DNA of 51,351 nt from Streptococcus suis (GCA_029593505.1 JAKTNI010000001.1:543554-594904), one strand, 5' to 3'. Counted from the stretch's first letter, positions 1 to 8,834 are shown. The notes: generated by a model from the letters alone, not told the origin. Numbers and translations: made by a program.

Positions 1-267
1 AAAGTTGATGAAACTGGCGCAACTGCAACAGGTGAAGTTGAGGAAGGTGAGAAGACTGTTACTTATATCTACACTAAAGTAGAAACTCCAGTCGTTAAGG
101 GTACAGAACAGCTGACTCCTCCACCAACTCAACCATTAGTCAGTGATGCTCCTAAAACAAGTGTGATTTTACCAAAAACAGGAACAAATACATCCGTTCT
201 TGCACTAGTTGGTTTAAGCTTGTTAGGAACAGTTGTAGTGGCTTCTCGTCGCCGGAAAGAAAAATAA
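1..267 (+). CDS. LPXTG cell-wall-anchored surface protein, C-terminal part
   Basis: The reading frame is open from base 1 to the stop at 265-267, so only the last 88 residues are present. It carries a complete sortase A sorting signal: LPKTG, a hydrophobic stretch (VLALVGLSLLGTVVV) and a basic tail RRRKEK. The first residues, ending VTYIYTKVE, resemble the end of a MucBP-type repeat, which suggests a mucin- or matrix-binding adhesin. Sortase would cleave between Thr and Gly and link the protein to peptidoglycan. The N-terminal ligand-binding part lies outside the window, so the specific function cannot be given. A terminator follows directly. Confidence 0.9.
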   Translation, partial: KVDETGATATGEVEEGEKTVTYIYTKVETPVVKGTEQLTPPPTQPLVSDAPKTSVILPKTGTNTSVLALVGLSLLGTVVVASRRRKEK

Positions 268-284
268 TAGATAGATTATTTTGC

Positions 285-310
285 AAAAGACACCAAATGG
301 TGTCTTTTTT
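285..310 (+). terminator. Rho-independent terminator of the LPXTG gene
   Basis: The hairpin AAAAGACACC / GGTGTCTTTT has a three-base loop and is followed by a T-run, 18 bases after the stop codon. Confidence 0.85.
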
Positions 311-312
311 GT

Positions 313-377
313 CTTACAAAGTTGTAAGTTTTTCTTTATAAATTGTAAGAATGTAACATATAAAATTCATCTATAAT
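313..377 (+). promoter_or_regulatory. Promoter and repeated TTGTAAG operator of the lipoprotein/ABC operon
   Basis: CTTACAAAGTTGTAAG (313-328) is a perfect inverted repeat with 7-base arms. A third copy of TTGTAAG occurs at 343-349, 21 bases (two helical turns) after the second. A TATAAT box follows at 372-377, with no clear -35 box, as expected of an activator-dependent promoter. The likely regulator is the BceR-type response regulator encoded at 3733-4398. This is inference from position and repeat architecture only. Confidence 0.5.
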
Positions 378-408
378 AACTTCATAAGAAATAGAAAGGA
401 AGGAAAAT

Positions 409-474
409 ATGTTTTGCAAATGGTCACAAGAGCTTGTTCATGATGTTCAAACTTTTCATTTTATGGCATACTAA
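409..474 (+). CDS. Small ORF, 21-residue peptide, unrecognised
   Basis: The ORF starts MFCKWSQELV and ends FHFMAY. It has a strong Shine-Dalgarno stretch (AAAGGAAGG, 395-404) five bases before the ATG, lies downstream of the TATAAT box and ends 12 bases before the lipoprotein start. It could be a leader peptide for the operon. Its DNA shares TCAAACTTTTCATT with the start of the next gene (both encode QTFH), so it may instead be the remnant of a duplicated lipoprotein gene. No function is recognised. Confidence 0.4.
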   Translation: MFCKWSQELVHDVQTFHFMAY

Positions 475-486
475 ATAGGAGATAAG

Positions 487-897
487 ATGAGAATGAAGAG
501 ATTAGTTATCATTGCTATAATTAGTTTAGTCGTATTTTCAGCTTGTTCTGCAAGCGATTCTGGTATTTCTTTTGACAATAATGACTATCAAACTTTTCAT
601 TATAAAGGGCAGGATTATGCCATTTGTCAGGAAGAAGTGACAGAGGAGTTTATTTATGTAGTAGAAGCTAGATTTATGGAATGGCCTGTTGTAAGAGAGG
701 TTATGCTGGAAAATGAGAAAATTACGGAAACTGTGTCGTTGAATAATTTGTATCAAACAAAGCAGGGAGGTTTCGCAATTGGTATTCAGGATAAGTATTA
801 TAAGGTAGTGCTTGAGGAGAACGTTGCTGAAACAAATCGTATTGACTATCAGAAAGTATTGGATAAAACTGATAGTGAGATTTATTTAGAAGAGTAG
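487..897 (+). CDS. NisI/SpaI-family immunity lipoprotein
   Basis: The protein has 136 residues. A signal peptide carries the lipobox VFSAC at about residues 16-20, so it should be lipidated on Cys20 and held on the outer face of the membrane. The body resembles one NisI/SpaI domain; in particular VSLNNLYQTKQGGFAIGIQDKYYKVV aligns with the part of NisI that reads VLNNIY...GINDRYYKI. Members bind lantibiotics and protect their producers. No lantibiotic biosynthesis gene is visible, so this would be an orphan resistance protein. It is eight bases from the following ABC ATPase gene and presumably shares its operon. GAG-rich SD sequence TAGGAGAT precedes the ATG; a second ATG two codons in is possible. 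Confidence 0.7.
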   Translation: MRMKRLVIIAIISLVVFSACSASDSGISFDNNDYQTFHYKGQDYAICQEEVTEEFIYVVEARFMEWPVVREVMLENEKITETVSLNNLYQTKQGGFAIGIQDKYYKVVLEENVAETNRIDYQKVLDKTDSEIYLEE

Positions 898-905
898 GAA
901 GTTAT

Positions 906-1658
906 ATGTTATTAGAAATCAATCACTTAAAAAAAGTATATCGCACTCGTTTTTCCAAAGAGGAAACACGCGCACTTCAGAACGTTGACTTTAAGGTTGC
1001 TGAGGGAGAATTCATTGCTATTATGGGGGAAAGTGGGTCTGGAAAGACTACGTTGCTTAATATTTTAGCTACATTAGACAAACCAACTCAGGGAAGTGTT
1101 TTGCTCAATCAACAAGATATTACGAAAATTAAAGAAAGCCAATTGGCAGATTTTCGTTTGCGAAATTTAGGTTTTGTCTTTCAAGATTTTAATTTATTAG
1201 ATACACTCTCTATTCGAGATAATATCTTTTTACCGCTAGTATTAGCACGCGAGCATTATACTGAAATGGAAGAACGTTTACAGATATTGGCTCCAAAACT
1301 TCGGATTCAAGATCTGTTAAATAAACGACCTTTTGAATTATCAGGGGGTCAAAAACAACGTGTTGCGATTGCTCGGAGTTTGATTACTCAGCCTAAATTA
1401 GTATTAGCTGATGAACCTACGGCAGCTCTAGATTTTCGAAATTCAGAAGATTTACTTACCCTTTTTGAAGATATTAACCTAGAGGGACAAACTATTCTAA
1501 TGGTGACACATTCAGCAAATGCAGCAAGTCATGCCCAAAGGGTACTCTTTATAAAAGATGGTCGTATTTTCCACCAACTTCATAAAGCCAATCGTAGCAA
1601 TAGTGAATTTGCTAAAGAGATTTCATTAACGATGTCTGCTTTATTAGGAGGTGAGTAG
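906..1658 (+). CDS. BceA-type ABC transporter ATP-binding protein
   Basis: The 250-residue ATPase has Walker A GESGSGKTT (about residues 39-47), the signature LSGGQ (about 144), and Walker B with its glutamate in LVLADEPTAALD (about 163-174). The family is MacB/LolD-like, as in BceA, and energises an FtsX-fold permease. It directly abuts the permease gene at 1659. BceAB transporters free cell-wall precursors from peptide antibiotics such as bacitracin or lantibiotics, and also act as the sensory input for BceRS. The lipoprotein upstream and the two-component system downstream support this role. The substrate cannot be predicted. Confidence 0.9.
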   Translation: MLLEINHLKKVYRTRFSKEETRALQNVDFKVAEGEFIAIMGESGSGKTTLLNILATLDKPTQGSVLLNQQDITKIKESQLADFRLRNLGFVFQDFNLLDTLSIRDNIFLPLVLAREHYTEMEERLQILAPKLRIQDLLNKRPFELSGGQKQRVAIARSLITQPKLVLADEPTAALDFRNSEDLLTLFEDINLEGQTILMVTHSANAASHAQRVLFIKDGRIFHQLHKANRSNSEFAKEISLTMSALLGGE

Positions 1659-3629
1659 ATGTTTTATTTTAAACTTGCTAGCCAAAATATGAAAAAATCC
1701 TTTACTGTTTTTGCTCCATTTATTTTAGCTAGTCTATTTTTATTCACTGTTCTTTGTTCGTTATTTCAATTGATTTTCAGTCCAGTTATGGAAACAATGG
1801 GCTCTGGTGCTATATCTTTGGGGTTAGGTGTCATTGTTTTAACCATTTTCTCTCTCATCATGGAAATATATAGCTTCAATTTTCTGATGAAGCAGCGAAC
1901 ACGTGAATTTGGTCTTTACAATATGCTAGGGATGAATAAGAAAAAAGTATCCTTAATTGCAAGCATTGAATTATTGTTCATTTTCATACTCATCCTCCTG
2001 TTAGGATCTGCTTTTTCAAGTGTCTTTTCAAATGTATTGTATTTAATTTTTGTAAATCTGACACAGTATCATGAGCTGAACTTTAGTGTATCTCCTCTTG
2101 CTTTCGTTTCTACTGCTTTTATCTTTTTAGGTATTTTTATTGTGTTAGAATGCATCTCTATCGTGACGATAAGAAGAACAAGTCCTTTAATTTTATTTAA
2201 AGCTAGTCATAAGGGTGAAAAAGAACCTCGAGGAAATAGTTTATTAGCTATATTAAGTTGCTTATCATTAGGAATAGGCTATTATCTCTCTTTATCTTCT
2301 AAAGCATCAGGGGCTGGTATCATTGGTCGCTTTTTCCTAGCTGTTCTTTTGGTTATTATAGGAACCTATCTTTTTTATATCAGTTTTATAACATGGTATT
2401 TGAAAAAACGTCAACAAAATCAGGATTACTTCTATAAACCAGAGCATTTTATTACAACTTCGCAGATGATTTTTAGGATGAAACAGCATGCAACTGGTCT
2501 TGCGAATATCACTCTATTATCTGTTATGGCTTTTGTTACGATTGCGACAACGACATCGCTCTATTCTAGTTTTGCAACTTCGATCGAATCACTATATCCT
2601 AAAGAATCCTCAGTATCCTTATATGCTGAAGATAGACAAAGGGGAGAAGTTTATTTGCAAGAAGCCGTACTTAGTCATTTTCCTGATAAAGCAGCGGATA
2701 AAATAACTTATCTCTTGTTTAGAGGGGGAATGAGTTATGATGGTGGAGACAGTATTACCATTACTCCAGAAGCGCTACAAAATCAAAATATGAGTACGAT
2801 GTACTATGCATATTTCATCACACAAGAAGATTTTCAAGCTTTAGGGCATCATCTCACTCTATCAAATAATCAAATGGCTTTTATTCTGCCAGACACTACG
2901 AAACATACTGTAAAACAATTCGTCATAGGAGATACAACGTTTGAAAATGTAAACTACTCAGGCTCCTTGCATTTTCCAGACATCACTAATACCTATAATC
3001 CAGCGTTGATTGTCGTACATGATGAACAAATATTATCAAAAATTCGAGATATTTATGCGACGAATCAATCATCCGGTATGTTACAAGGAATGGAATACCG
3101 AGCGTTTCTAGATTTGACAGAAGCAGAAGTAGAAACACTTGGAGAGAATAACGGTGATACTATAAGCCTAATTGATGCAACTGGTGAGCCGATTGGTCTA
3201 ATTTTTCAAAAAACAACGTTTAAAAATATGATTTTAGGATTTACAGGTGGATTTCTTTTTGCAGGTTTTATACTTGGTATTAGCTTTTTATTAGGTGCTG
3301 CTCTAATTATCTACTATAAGCAATACTCTGAGGGACATGAGGATAAAAAATCATATAAAGTTTTACAAGAAATTGGAATGAGTGAAAAAGCAGTTAAAAA
3401 GACAATCAATTCTCAAGTTTTGATGGTGTTCTTCATGCCCTTGATTATGGCTACTGTTCATTTTATGATTGCGCTTGTCATGTTAAAACAAATGCTTCTC
3501 ATGTTTGGTGTTACATCGTCTCATTTGATTTATATTGTTAGTGGAAGTACGATTTTAGGTATTTGTATCATGTATTACCTTATTTATAAATGGACCAGTA
3601 GAACTTACTATAGAATCATTGAAAGATAG
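1659..3629 (+). CDS. BceB-type FtsX-family permease
   Basis: The 656-residue protein has about ten hydrophobic segments and a large extracytoplasmic domain (roughly residues 310-530), the layout of BceB permeases rather than of MacB or FtsX. The conserved REFGLYNMLGMNKK segment follows the first helices. The extracytoplasmic domain is where the antibiotic or lipid complex is thought to be sensed. It begins directly after the ATPase stop and is followed by a terminator, so lipoprotein, ATPase and permease form one transcription unit separate from the regulators. Confidence 0.9.
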   Translation: MFYFKLASQNMKKSFTVFAPFILASLFLFTVLCSLFQLIFSPVMETMGSGAISLGLGVIVLTIFSLIMEIYSFNFLMKQRTREFGLYNMLGMNKKKVSLIASIELLFIFILILLLGSAFSSVFSNVLYLIFVNLTQYHELNFSVSPLAFVSTAFIFLGIFIVLECISIVTIRRTSPLILFKASHKGEKEPRGNSLLAILSCLSLGIGYYLSLSSKASGAGIIGRFFLAVLLVIIGTYLFYISFITWYLKKRQQNQDYFYKPEHFITTSQMIFRMKQHATGLANITLLSVMAFVTIATTTSLYSSFATSIESLYPKESSVSLYAEDRQRGEVYLQEAVLSHFPDKAADKITYLLFRGGMSYDGGDSITITPEALQNQNMSTMYYAYFITQEDFQALGHHLTLSNNQMAFILPDTTKHTVKQFVIGDTTFENVNYSGSLHFPDITNTYNPALIVVHDEQILSKIRDIYATNQSSGMLQGMEYRAFLDLTEAEVETLGENNGDTISLIDATGEPIGLIFQKTTFKNMILGFTGGFLFAGFILGISFLLGAALIIYYKQYSEGHEDKKSYKVLQEIGMSEKAVKKTINSQVLMVFFMPLIMATVHFMIALVMLKQMLLMFGVTSSHLIYIVSGSTILGICIMYYLIYKWTSRTYYRIIER

Positions 3630-3630
3630 A

Positions 3631-3661
3631 AAAAGGTAGTTATTCATATAACTGCCTTTTA
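3631..3661 (+). terminator. Terminator after the BceB-type permease
   Basis: The hairpin AAAAGGTAGTTAT / ATAACTGCCTTTT has one non-paired position, begins a few bases after the stop codon and ends in TTTT. Confidence 0.75.
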
Positions 3662-3732
3662 GAAAGTGGAGATAGGAGACTGTAACCATTTTTCATATCT
3701 AAAATTGTGACAAAATATGATAAAATAAAGCT

Positions 3733-4398
3733 ATGAAAAAAGAGAAGATTTATATTGTGGAAGATGATGAGATGATTGTTCAACTTTTACGTCATCATCT
3801 AGAAAAAACTTATCAAGTAACTAGTGTCCAAAATTTTCGAGCAGTCAGTCAAGAAGTAGCAGAATTTCAGCCAGATCTCATTCTGATGGATATCAGCCTA
3901 CCATACTACAATGGTTTTTATTGGACAACAGAAATTCGTAAAACGATGACGATGCCTATTATTTTTATTTCCTCCAGCGATGATGAGATGAATGCTGTTA
4001 TGGCAATGAATATGGGAGGAGATGATTTTGTATCCAAACCATTTTCTCTCGGTATATTAGATGCTAAAATTGCAGCTTTTCTACGTAGAGTGAATCAATT
4101 TAGTCAACCCACCCAATTAGAAATAGATGATTATAAATTGAACCTAGATGGGCGTTTTACAAATCAAAGTACTCATATCCAGCTCTCTCCTACAGAAACG
4201 AAGATACTTACCTTATTATTGCAAAATCAAGGACAAATTGTCAGCAAGGAAACACTACTTGAAAAACTTTGGGAAAACGAGGAATTTATTGACCAAAATA
4301 CCTTAAATGTTAATATGACCCGTCTACGTAAAAAAATAACTGAGATAGGATTTCATCGTATTCATACGGTACGGGGAGTGGGGTATATTGTCAAATGA
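3733..4398 (+). CDS. BceR-type OmpR-family response regulator
   Basis: The 221-residue protein has a receiver domain with the acidic pair in VEDDE, a phospho-acceptor Asp in DLILMDISLP (about residue 53) and a conserved Lys in FVSKPF (about residue 101). A winged-helix DNA-binding domain follows and ends HTVRGVGYIVK. It overlaps the kinase gene by four bases (ATGA-type coupling). By family knowledge it would activate the upstream transporter promoter when the transporter-kinase complex detects a peptide antibiotic. Confidence 0.9.
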   Translation: MKKEKIYIVEDDEMIVQLLRHHLEKTYQVTSVQNFRAVSQEVAEFQPDLILMDISLPYYNGFYWTTEIRKTMTMPIIFISSSDDEMNAVMAMNMGGDDFVSKPFSLGILDAKIAAFLRRVNQFSQPTQLEIDDYKLNLDGRFTNQSTHIQLSPTETKILTLLLQNQGQIVSKETLLEKLWENEEFIDQNTLNVNMTRLRKKITEIGFHRIHTVRGVGYIVK

Positions 4399-5333
4399 TT
4401 GTTAAATTCATTCAGGAATATAGAAGTCTATTTGTATGCTATCTTCTATTATCTTTCAGTTTTCTCTTACTCTTTTTTCTTTATCGATTGCCATTTCATT
4501 TTTTAATGAATGCTATCTTATTGTCAGGAGCGGTTTTTACGCTCTTTATAGTTGGACTTTTTTGGCAATTCCATAATCGTATGACCATTTTGCAACACTA
4601 TATTGATGAAGATTGTGTGCATTTACTCAACAAACCAATTGATTATGCTTATCTTGAACTAATAAACAAAGAAAAACAAGAAACCTCTGCGCAGCTATTA
4701 GCCTATAAATCACGTGAAGAAAGTTTACAATCTATTGTCAAGATGTGGTCTCATCAGATGAAAGTTCCATTGGCAGCTATCTCGCTCATGAGCCAAACAG
4801 GAAATATAAAACCACAAGATGTCCAACACCAGCTGATGCGTTTAGAACACTATTTAGCAAATCTGTTAAACTATCTCAAATTAAATGGGCAACATAGTGA
4901 TTTTCGATTTGAACAGGTAGAAGTAAAAGAGATCATCATTGAAATCATTCAAAAATATAGGCATCAATTCTTACAAAAAGATATTGAAATCAGTATTGAT
5001 GGAACTTGGTCTGTAAAAACGGATCGTAAATGGCTAAGTTTTGCACTATCACAGGTCATTGATAATGCTTTAAAATATAGTTCCACTGAAGGAAAAATAT
5101 CTATTGTACTGGATAAGGGGATCTCTATTCAAGATACGGGAATCGGTATTCTGCCTGAGGATATTCCTCGTTTGTTTGATGAAGGATTCACAGGTTACAA
5201 TGGACGAGAACATCAAAAGGCTACTGGATTTGGCCTGTATCTTACCAAACGAATTTTGGACCAACTGGAATACGATATTCAAGTAGAAAGTCAAATCGAA
5301 GTAGGAACAAGGGTATCTATTATTAAGCAATGA
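4395..5333 (+). CDS. BceS-type intramembrane-sensing histidine kinase
   Basis: The 312-residue protein has two N-terminal transmembrane helices with almost no extracellular loop (residues 10-60), the hallmark of intramembrane-sensing BceS kinases, which depend on the BceAB transporter for detection. The H-box is SHQMKVPLAAIS (His about residue 119). The ATP-binding domain has DNALKYS, DTGIGI and ATGFGLYLTK. It is translationally coupled to the response regulator gene. Confidence 0.9.
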   Translation: MIVKFIQEYRSLFVCYLLLSFSFLLLFFLYRLPFHFLMNAILLSGAVFTLFIVGLFWQFHNRMTILQHYIDEDCVHLLNKPIDYAYLELINKEKQETSAQLLAYKSREESLQSIVKMWSHQMKVPLAAISLMSQTGNIKPQDVQHQLMRLEHYLANLLNYLKLNGQHSDFRFEQVEVKEIIIEIIQKYRHQFLQKDIEISIDGTWSVKTDRKWLSFALSQVIDNALKYSSTEGKISIVLDKGISIQDTGIGILPEDIPRLFDEGFTGYNGREHQKATGFGLYLTKRILDQLEYDIQVESQIEVGTRVSIIKQ

Positions 5334-5362
5334 AACTTTCAGACAGTAAGAGCTATTTATTT

Positions 5363-5391
5363 TTGAAAACGCTTTGAAAATATGCTATAGT
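5363..5391 (+). promoter_or_regulatory. Promoter with overlapping cre-like site
   Basis: TTGAAA (5363-5368), 17 bases, TATAGT (5386-5391). TGAAAACGCTTTGA at 5364-5377 matches the CcpA cre consensus TGWAANCGNTNWCA at 13 of 14 positions and overlaps the -35 box, which suggests carbon-catabolite repression of the mutase gene. Confidence 0.65.
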
Positions 5392-5421
5392 ATATATAGT
5401 TCTTGATTTAAGGAGGAAATT

Positions 5422-6939
5422 ATGACACATCATCATATTTTGCAAAATGGTTCAGATATTCGTGGTATCGCTATTGCGACCGATGAATACGCTGTTAATC
5501 TTACCCCGCAAGCAACAAAAGAAATTGTTCGTGGACTGATTCATTGGCTAATTCAAAATCCTGATCTAGAACGAGCGTACCAAGAAAGCAGATTAACGAT
5601 TGGTATCGGTCGGGATAGTCGTCTTAGTGGACCTGATTTAGTAGATGCTTTTACAGAAGAAGCTGTTCGTTTAGGGGTACAATTAATTGACTTTGGTATG
5701 GCAACTACACCTGCTCTTTTTATGAGTACACAATACTCACAATTTGCCTGTCATGCTGGAGTTATGATTACTGCTAGTCATTTGCCTTACTATTTTAATG
5801 GAATTAAGATTTTTTCAGCAAATGGTGGCGCAGAGCACGAAGATATCGAATTTATTCTTGCACATAACGATGACTTACCAACTTCTAGCCTAGGCAGTGT
5901 CATAAAAGCTGATTTGATTACACCTTATTCCCAAGACTTAGTGACTAAGATTAGACAAGCTTGTAATGGAGAAGAGCAACCATTAAGTGGTCTTAATATT
6001 ATTGTTGATGCAGGAAATGGAGCTGGAGGATTTTTTGCTGATAAAGTCTTGACAGCACTTGGAGCTGATACAACTGGTTCACAATTTCTAGATCCGGATG
6101 GTACCTTTCCAAACCATGTTCCAAATCCTGACAACAAGGAAGCAATGGAGAGTATTCGTCAAGCTGTTTTGACACAAAGAGCGGATCTGGGGATCATCTT
6201 TGATACAGATGTAGATAGGGCAGCACTTGTTACAAAATCAGGGGAAATCCTTAACCGTAATAATTTAATTGCTGTACTGAGCCAGATAGTATTGTCAGAA
6301 CATCCCGGTACTAGTATTGTTACCAACTCTCCAACAAGTGAACACTTAAAAGTGTTTATTGAAGAACTCGGAGGTCAGCAAATCCGCTATATTTCAGGGT
6401 ACCGCAATGTTATCAACCGTGCGATTAGAGCTAATAAAGATGGGGTAGACTGTCAACTAGCTATCGAAACGTCTGGACATGCTGCATTCAAAGAGAATTA
6501 CTTCCTTGATGACGGTACTTATGTGGCAGCTAAAATTCTTATGTTATTGCCAAAACTTCAGTCTCAAGGAAAATCATTAGATGATTTAATTAGACAACTC
6601 AAACAACCTATTGAAACACAAGAAATTCGTTTTAAACTAGAAGTAGAAGAATACCGGAAACTTGGTGAACAAGCCATTGAAGCCCTGAGCAAAATGGATA
6701 TCGAAGGCTTTACTTTGAACCCAGAAAACGAAGAAGGAGTAAGATTTGATCTTACCAATTCTTATGGAGAGGGCTGGTGTCTGCTACGTATGAGCTTACA
6801 TGAGCCGCTATTAGTTCTTCAAATTGAAAATGATCATGCTGGCTATATACCTTCCGTTCTACAAACCATTTCTCGATTCCTCGATCAGTATCCAGATGTC
6901 AATCAAAGCAAGTTGAAAGAATATCCTTCTGTTTCATAA
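5422..6939 (+). CDS. Phosphoglucomutase/phosphomannomutase family protein
   Basis: The 505-residue alpha-D-phosphohexomutase interconverts hexose 1- and 6-phosphates for sugar-nucleotide and polysaccharide synthesis. The phosphoserine loop is TASHLPYYFNG (about residues 117-127), the metal-binding loop is DTDVDRA (about 257-263) and the sugar-binding loop is ETSGH (about 353-357). The C-terminal phosphate-binding domain is present. The exact hexose cannot be told by eye. SD AAGGAGG precedes the ATG. The gene is monocistronic between the Bce module and dlt. Confidence 0.85.
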   Translation: MTHHHILQNGSDIRGIAIATDEYAVNLTPQATKEIVRGLIHWLIQNPDLERAYQESRLTIGIGRDSRLSGPDLVDAFTEEAVRLGVQLIDFGMATTPALFMSTQYSQFACHAGVMITASHLPYYFNGIKIFSANGGAEHEDIEFILAHNDDLPTSSLGSVIKADLITPYSQDLVTKIRQACNGEEQPLSGLNIIVDAGNGAGGFFADKVLTALGADTTGSQFLDPDGTFPNHVPNPDNKEAMESIRQAVLTQRADLGIIFDTDVDRAALVTKSGEILNRNNLIAVLSQIVLSEHPGTSIVTNSPTSEHLKVFIEELGGQQIRYISGYRNVINRAIRANKDGVDCQLAIETSGHAAFKENYFLDDGTYVAAKILMLLPKLQSQGKSLDDLIRQLKQPIETQEIRFKLEVEEYRKLGEQAIEALSKMDIEGFTLNPENEEGVRFDLTNSYGEGWCLLRMSLHEPLLVLQIENDHAGYIPSVLQTISRFLDQYPDVNQSKLKEYPSVS

Positions 6940-6971
6940 ATAATATTATGTAAAATTTGTATAAAAAAGAC

Positions 6972-7057
6972 TTGACATAGCGATGCAAAATACTATAAAC
7001 TACAATCTATAAAATAATATATGAATTTAAGAATCTAGTTTAACTGGATTCTTAAAT
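6972..7057 (+). promoter_or_regulatory. dlt promoter and long palindrome in the leader
   Basis: A likely promoter is TTGACA (6972-6977), 16 bases, TATAAA (6994-6999). Downstream, ATTTAAGAATC (7025-7035) pairs perfectly with GATTCTTAAAT (7047-7057), and the loop itself holds AGTT-T-AACT, giving an almost continuous 33-base palindrome. It could be a regulator-binding site or an RNA hairpin. No strong T-run follows at once, so it is not a classic terminator. Confidence 0.5.
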
Positions 7058-7139
7058 ATTTGCCCATGTCGAGTTTTTTCTTGTATTTTTGACATATCTG
7101 TAGTAATATGTTCATACAGAAAGGTTAAGATGTATTCGT

Positions 7140-7283
7140 ATGATGAAACATACAAGAACTAGTTATGGAATAGTGAGATTTATTTGTAGAACAGTATTTT
7201 ATTTTTTTATATTATTGATACTTCTGTATTTATATAGTTATTTGGATATAGGACAAGGTGGATTTATTTATAATGAATTTTAA
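7140..7283 (+). CDS. dltX: DltX, teichoic acid D-alanylation membrane peptide
   Basis: The 47-residue protein has a basic N-terminus, one transmembrane helix (about residues 18-35) and the C-terminal motif GGFIYNEF typical of DltX. In the family, the conserved C-terminal Tyr on the outer face takes D-alanine from the DltB step and passes it on. It lies 18 bases upstream of dltA, the usual first position of the operon. Two ATG codons (7140 and 7143) are possible starts. The Shine-Dalgarno sequence (AAAGG near 7120) is distant, so the exact start is uncertain. It is too small for most ORF callers. Confidence 0.9.
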   Translation: MMKHTRTSYGIVRFICRTVFYFFILLILLYLYSYLDIGQGGFIYNEF

Positions 7284-7301
7284 AAGAAGGAAGAGTACCG
7301 T

Positions 7302-8834
7302 ATGATTCAAAGTATGCTAGAAAGGGTGGAGTATTTTGCCAAAGAAACTCCTGATTACCCTGTCTATCATTATCTCAACGAGATGTATAGTTATAGCGAT
7401 TTACAGTCAGATTCAGATGCTTTGGCCGCTTATATTGATAGCTTAACACTACCTGCCAAATCTCCTATTATTGTATTTGGTGGACAAGAGTATCAGATGT
7501 TAGCTGCTTTTGTCGGATTGACAAAAGCTGGACATCCTTATATTCCAGTAGATAGTCATTCTGCTTTAGATCGAATAGAAGCTATTTTGGAAATAGCAAA
7601 ACCTAGTTTAGTGATTGCAGTAACTGATTTTCCTATAGAAACTCAGTTGCCTATCATTTCCTTATCTACTTTGAAGGAACTTTTTCAACAAAAAACAGTC
7701 TATCAACTGACTCATCCTGTTGAAAACGAGGATATTTACTATATTATTTTCACTTCTGGCACGACTGGAAAGCCAAAAGGAGTACAAATTTCTCATGAAA
7801 ATCTCCTCAGTTTTACAAACTGGATGATCACAGACAAAGAGTTTGCTATGCCAGAACGACCACAAATGTTGGCTCAACCTCCTTACTCTTTTGACTTATC
7901 AGTTATGTACTGGGCACCGACTTTAGCTCTTGGCGGTACTTTATTCGCCTTACCTAAAGCATTAACGTTAGATTTCAAGACATTATTTGAATCTATCCAA
8001 ACCTTACCTTTTAAAATTTGGACGTCAACCCCTTCATTTGTAGATATGGCCTTGCTGTCTCGAGAGTTTGATAGTCAACATTTACCTGAGATAACACATT
8101 TCTATTTTGATGGAGAAGAATTAACTGTTAAAACTGCTCAAAAACTTCGAGAGCGTTTCCCTCAAGCTGTGATTGTAAATGCTTATGGTCCGACAGAAGC
8201 GACTGTTGCCTTGTCTGCTGTCGCTATTACAGATGATATGCTGCTAAATTGTAAACGTCTACCAATTGGTTATACCAAACCGGACTCTCCTACGTTTATT
8301 TTGGGAGAAAATGGTCAAGTATTGTCCAATGGTCAGCAAGGAGAAATTATTGTATCAGGTCCTGCAGTATCAATAGGTTATTTGAATAATCCAGAACGAA
8401 CAGAAAGATCTTTTTTCAAACATAATGGACTTCAAGCCTATCATACTGGGGATTTGGGGATGATGACAGATGATGGACTGTTGCTCTATGGTGGACGAAT
8501 GGATTTCCAAATCAAATATAATGGTTACCGTATTGAACTCGAAGAAGTGGCTCAACAATTAAACAAATCTACCTTTATTGAAGCAGCAGTAGCAGTTCCT
8601 CGTTACAATAGTGATCATAAGGTACAAAATCTTTTAGCTTATATTGTACCTAAACCGGGAGTACTAGAAACATTTTCAAGAGAATTAGATTTGACAAAAG
8701 CCATTAAATTAGAGCTTAAAGACAGAATGATGGATTATATGATGCCGTCGAAATTTATCTACCGTGAAAATTTACCCTTAACTGCTAATGGTAAAATTGA
8801 TATTAAGGGACTAATTAGTGAGGTCAATAATTGA
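7302..8834 (+). CDS. dltA: D-alanine--D-alanyl carrier protein ligase DltA
   Basis: The 510-residue adenylation enzyme activates D-alanine with ATP and loads it on DltC. Motifs are the phosphate loop [11 protein letters not shown] (about residues 150-160), [14 protein letters not shown], and the C-terminal catalytic Lys in [10 protein letters not shown]. Length is normal for DltA. The stop overlaps the dltB start by four bases. SD is AAGAAGGAAG. D-alanylation lowers surface negative charge and raises resistance to cationic peptides, which fits functionally with the Bce module upstream. Confidence 0.97.
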   Translation: MIQSMLERVEYFAKETPDYPVYHYLNEMYSYSDLQSDSDALAAYIDSLTLPAKSPIIVFGGQEYQMLAAFVGLTKAGHPYIPVDSHSALDRIEAILEIAKPSLVIAVTDFPIETQLPIISLSTLKELFQQKTVYQLTHPVENEDIYYIIFTSGTTGKPKGVQISHENLLSFTNWMITDKEFAMPERPQMLAQPPYSFDLSVMYWAPTLALGGTLFALPKALTLDFKTLFESIQTLPFKIWTSTPSFVDMALLSREFDSQHLPEITHFYFDGEELTVKTAQKLRERFPQAVIVNAYGPTEATVALSAVAITDDMLLNCKRLPIGYTKPDSPTFILGENGQVLSNGQQGEIIVSGPAVSIGYLNNPERTERSFFKHNGLQAYHTGDLGMMTDDGLLLYGGRMDFQIKYNGYRIELEEVAQQLNKSTFIEAAVAVPRYNSDHKVQNLLAYIVPKPGVLETFSRELDLTKAIKLELKDRMMDYMMPSKFIYRENLPLTANGKIDIKGLISEVNN

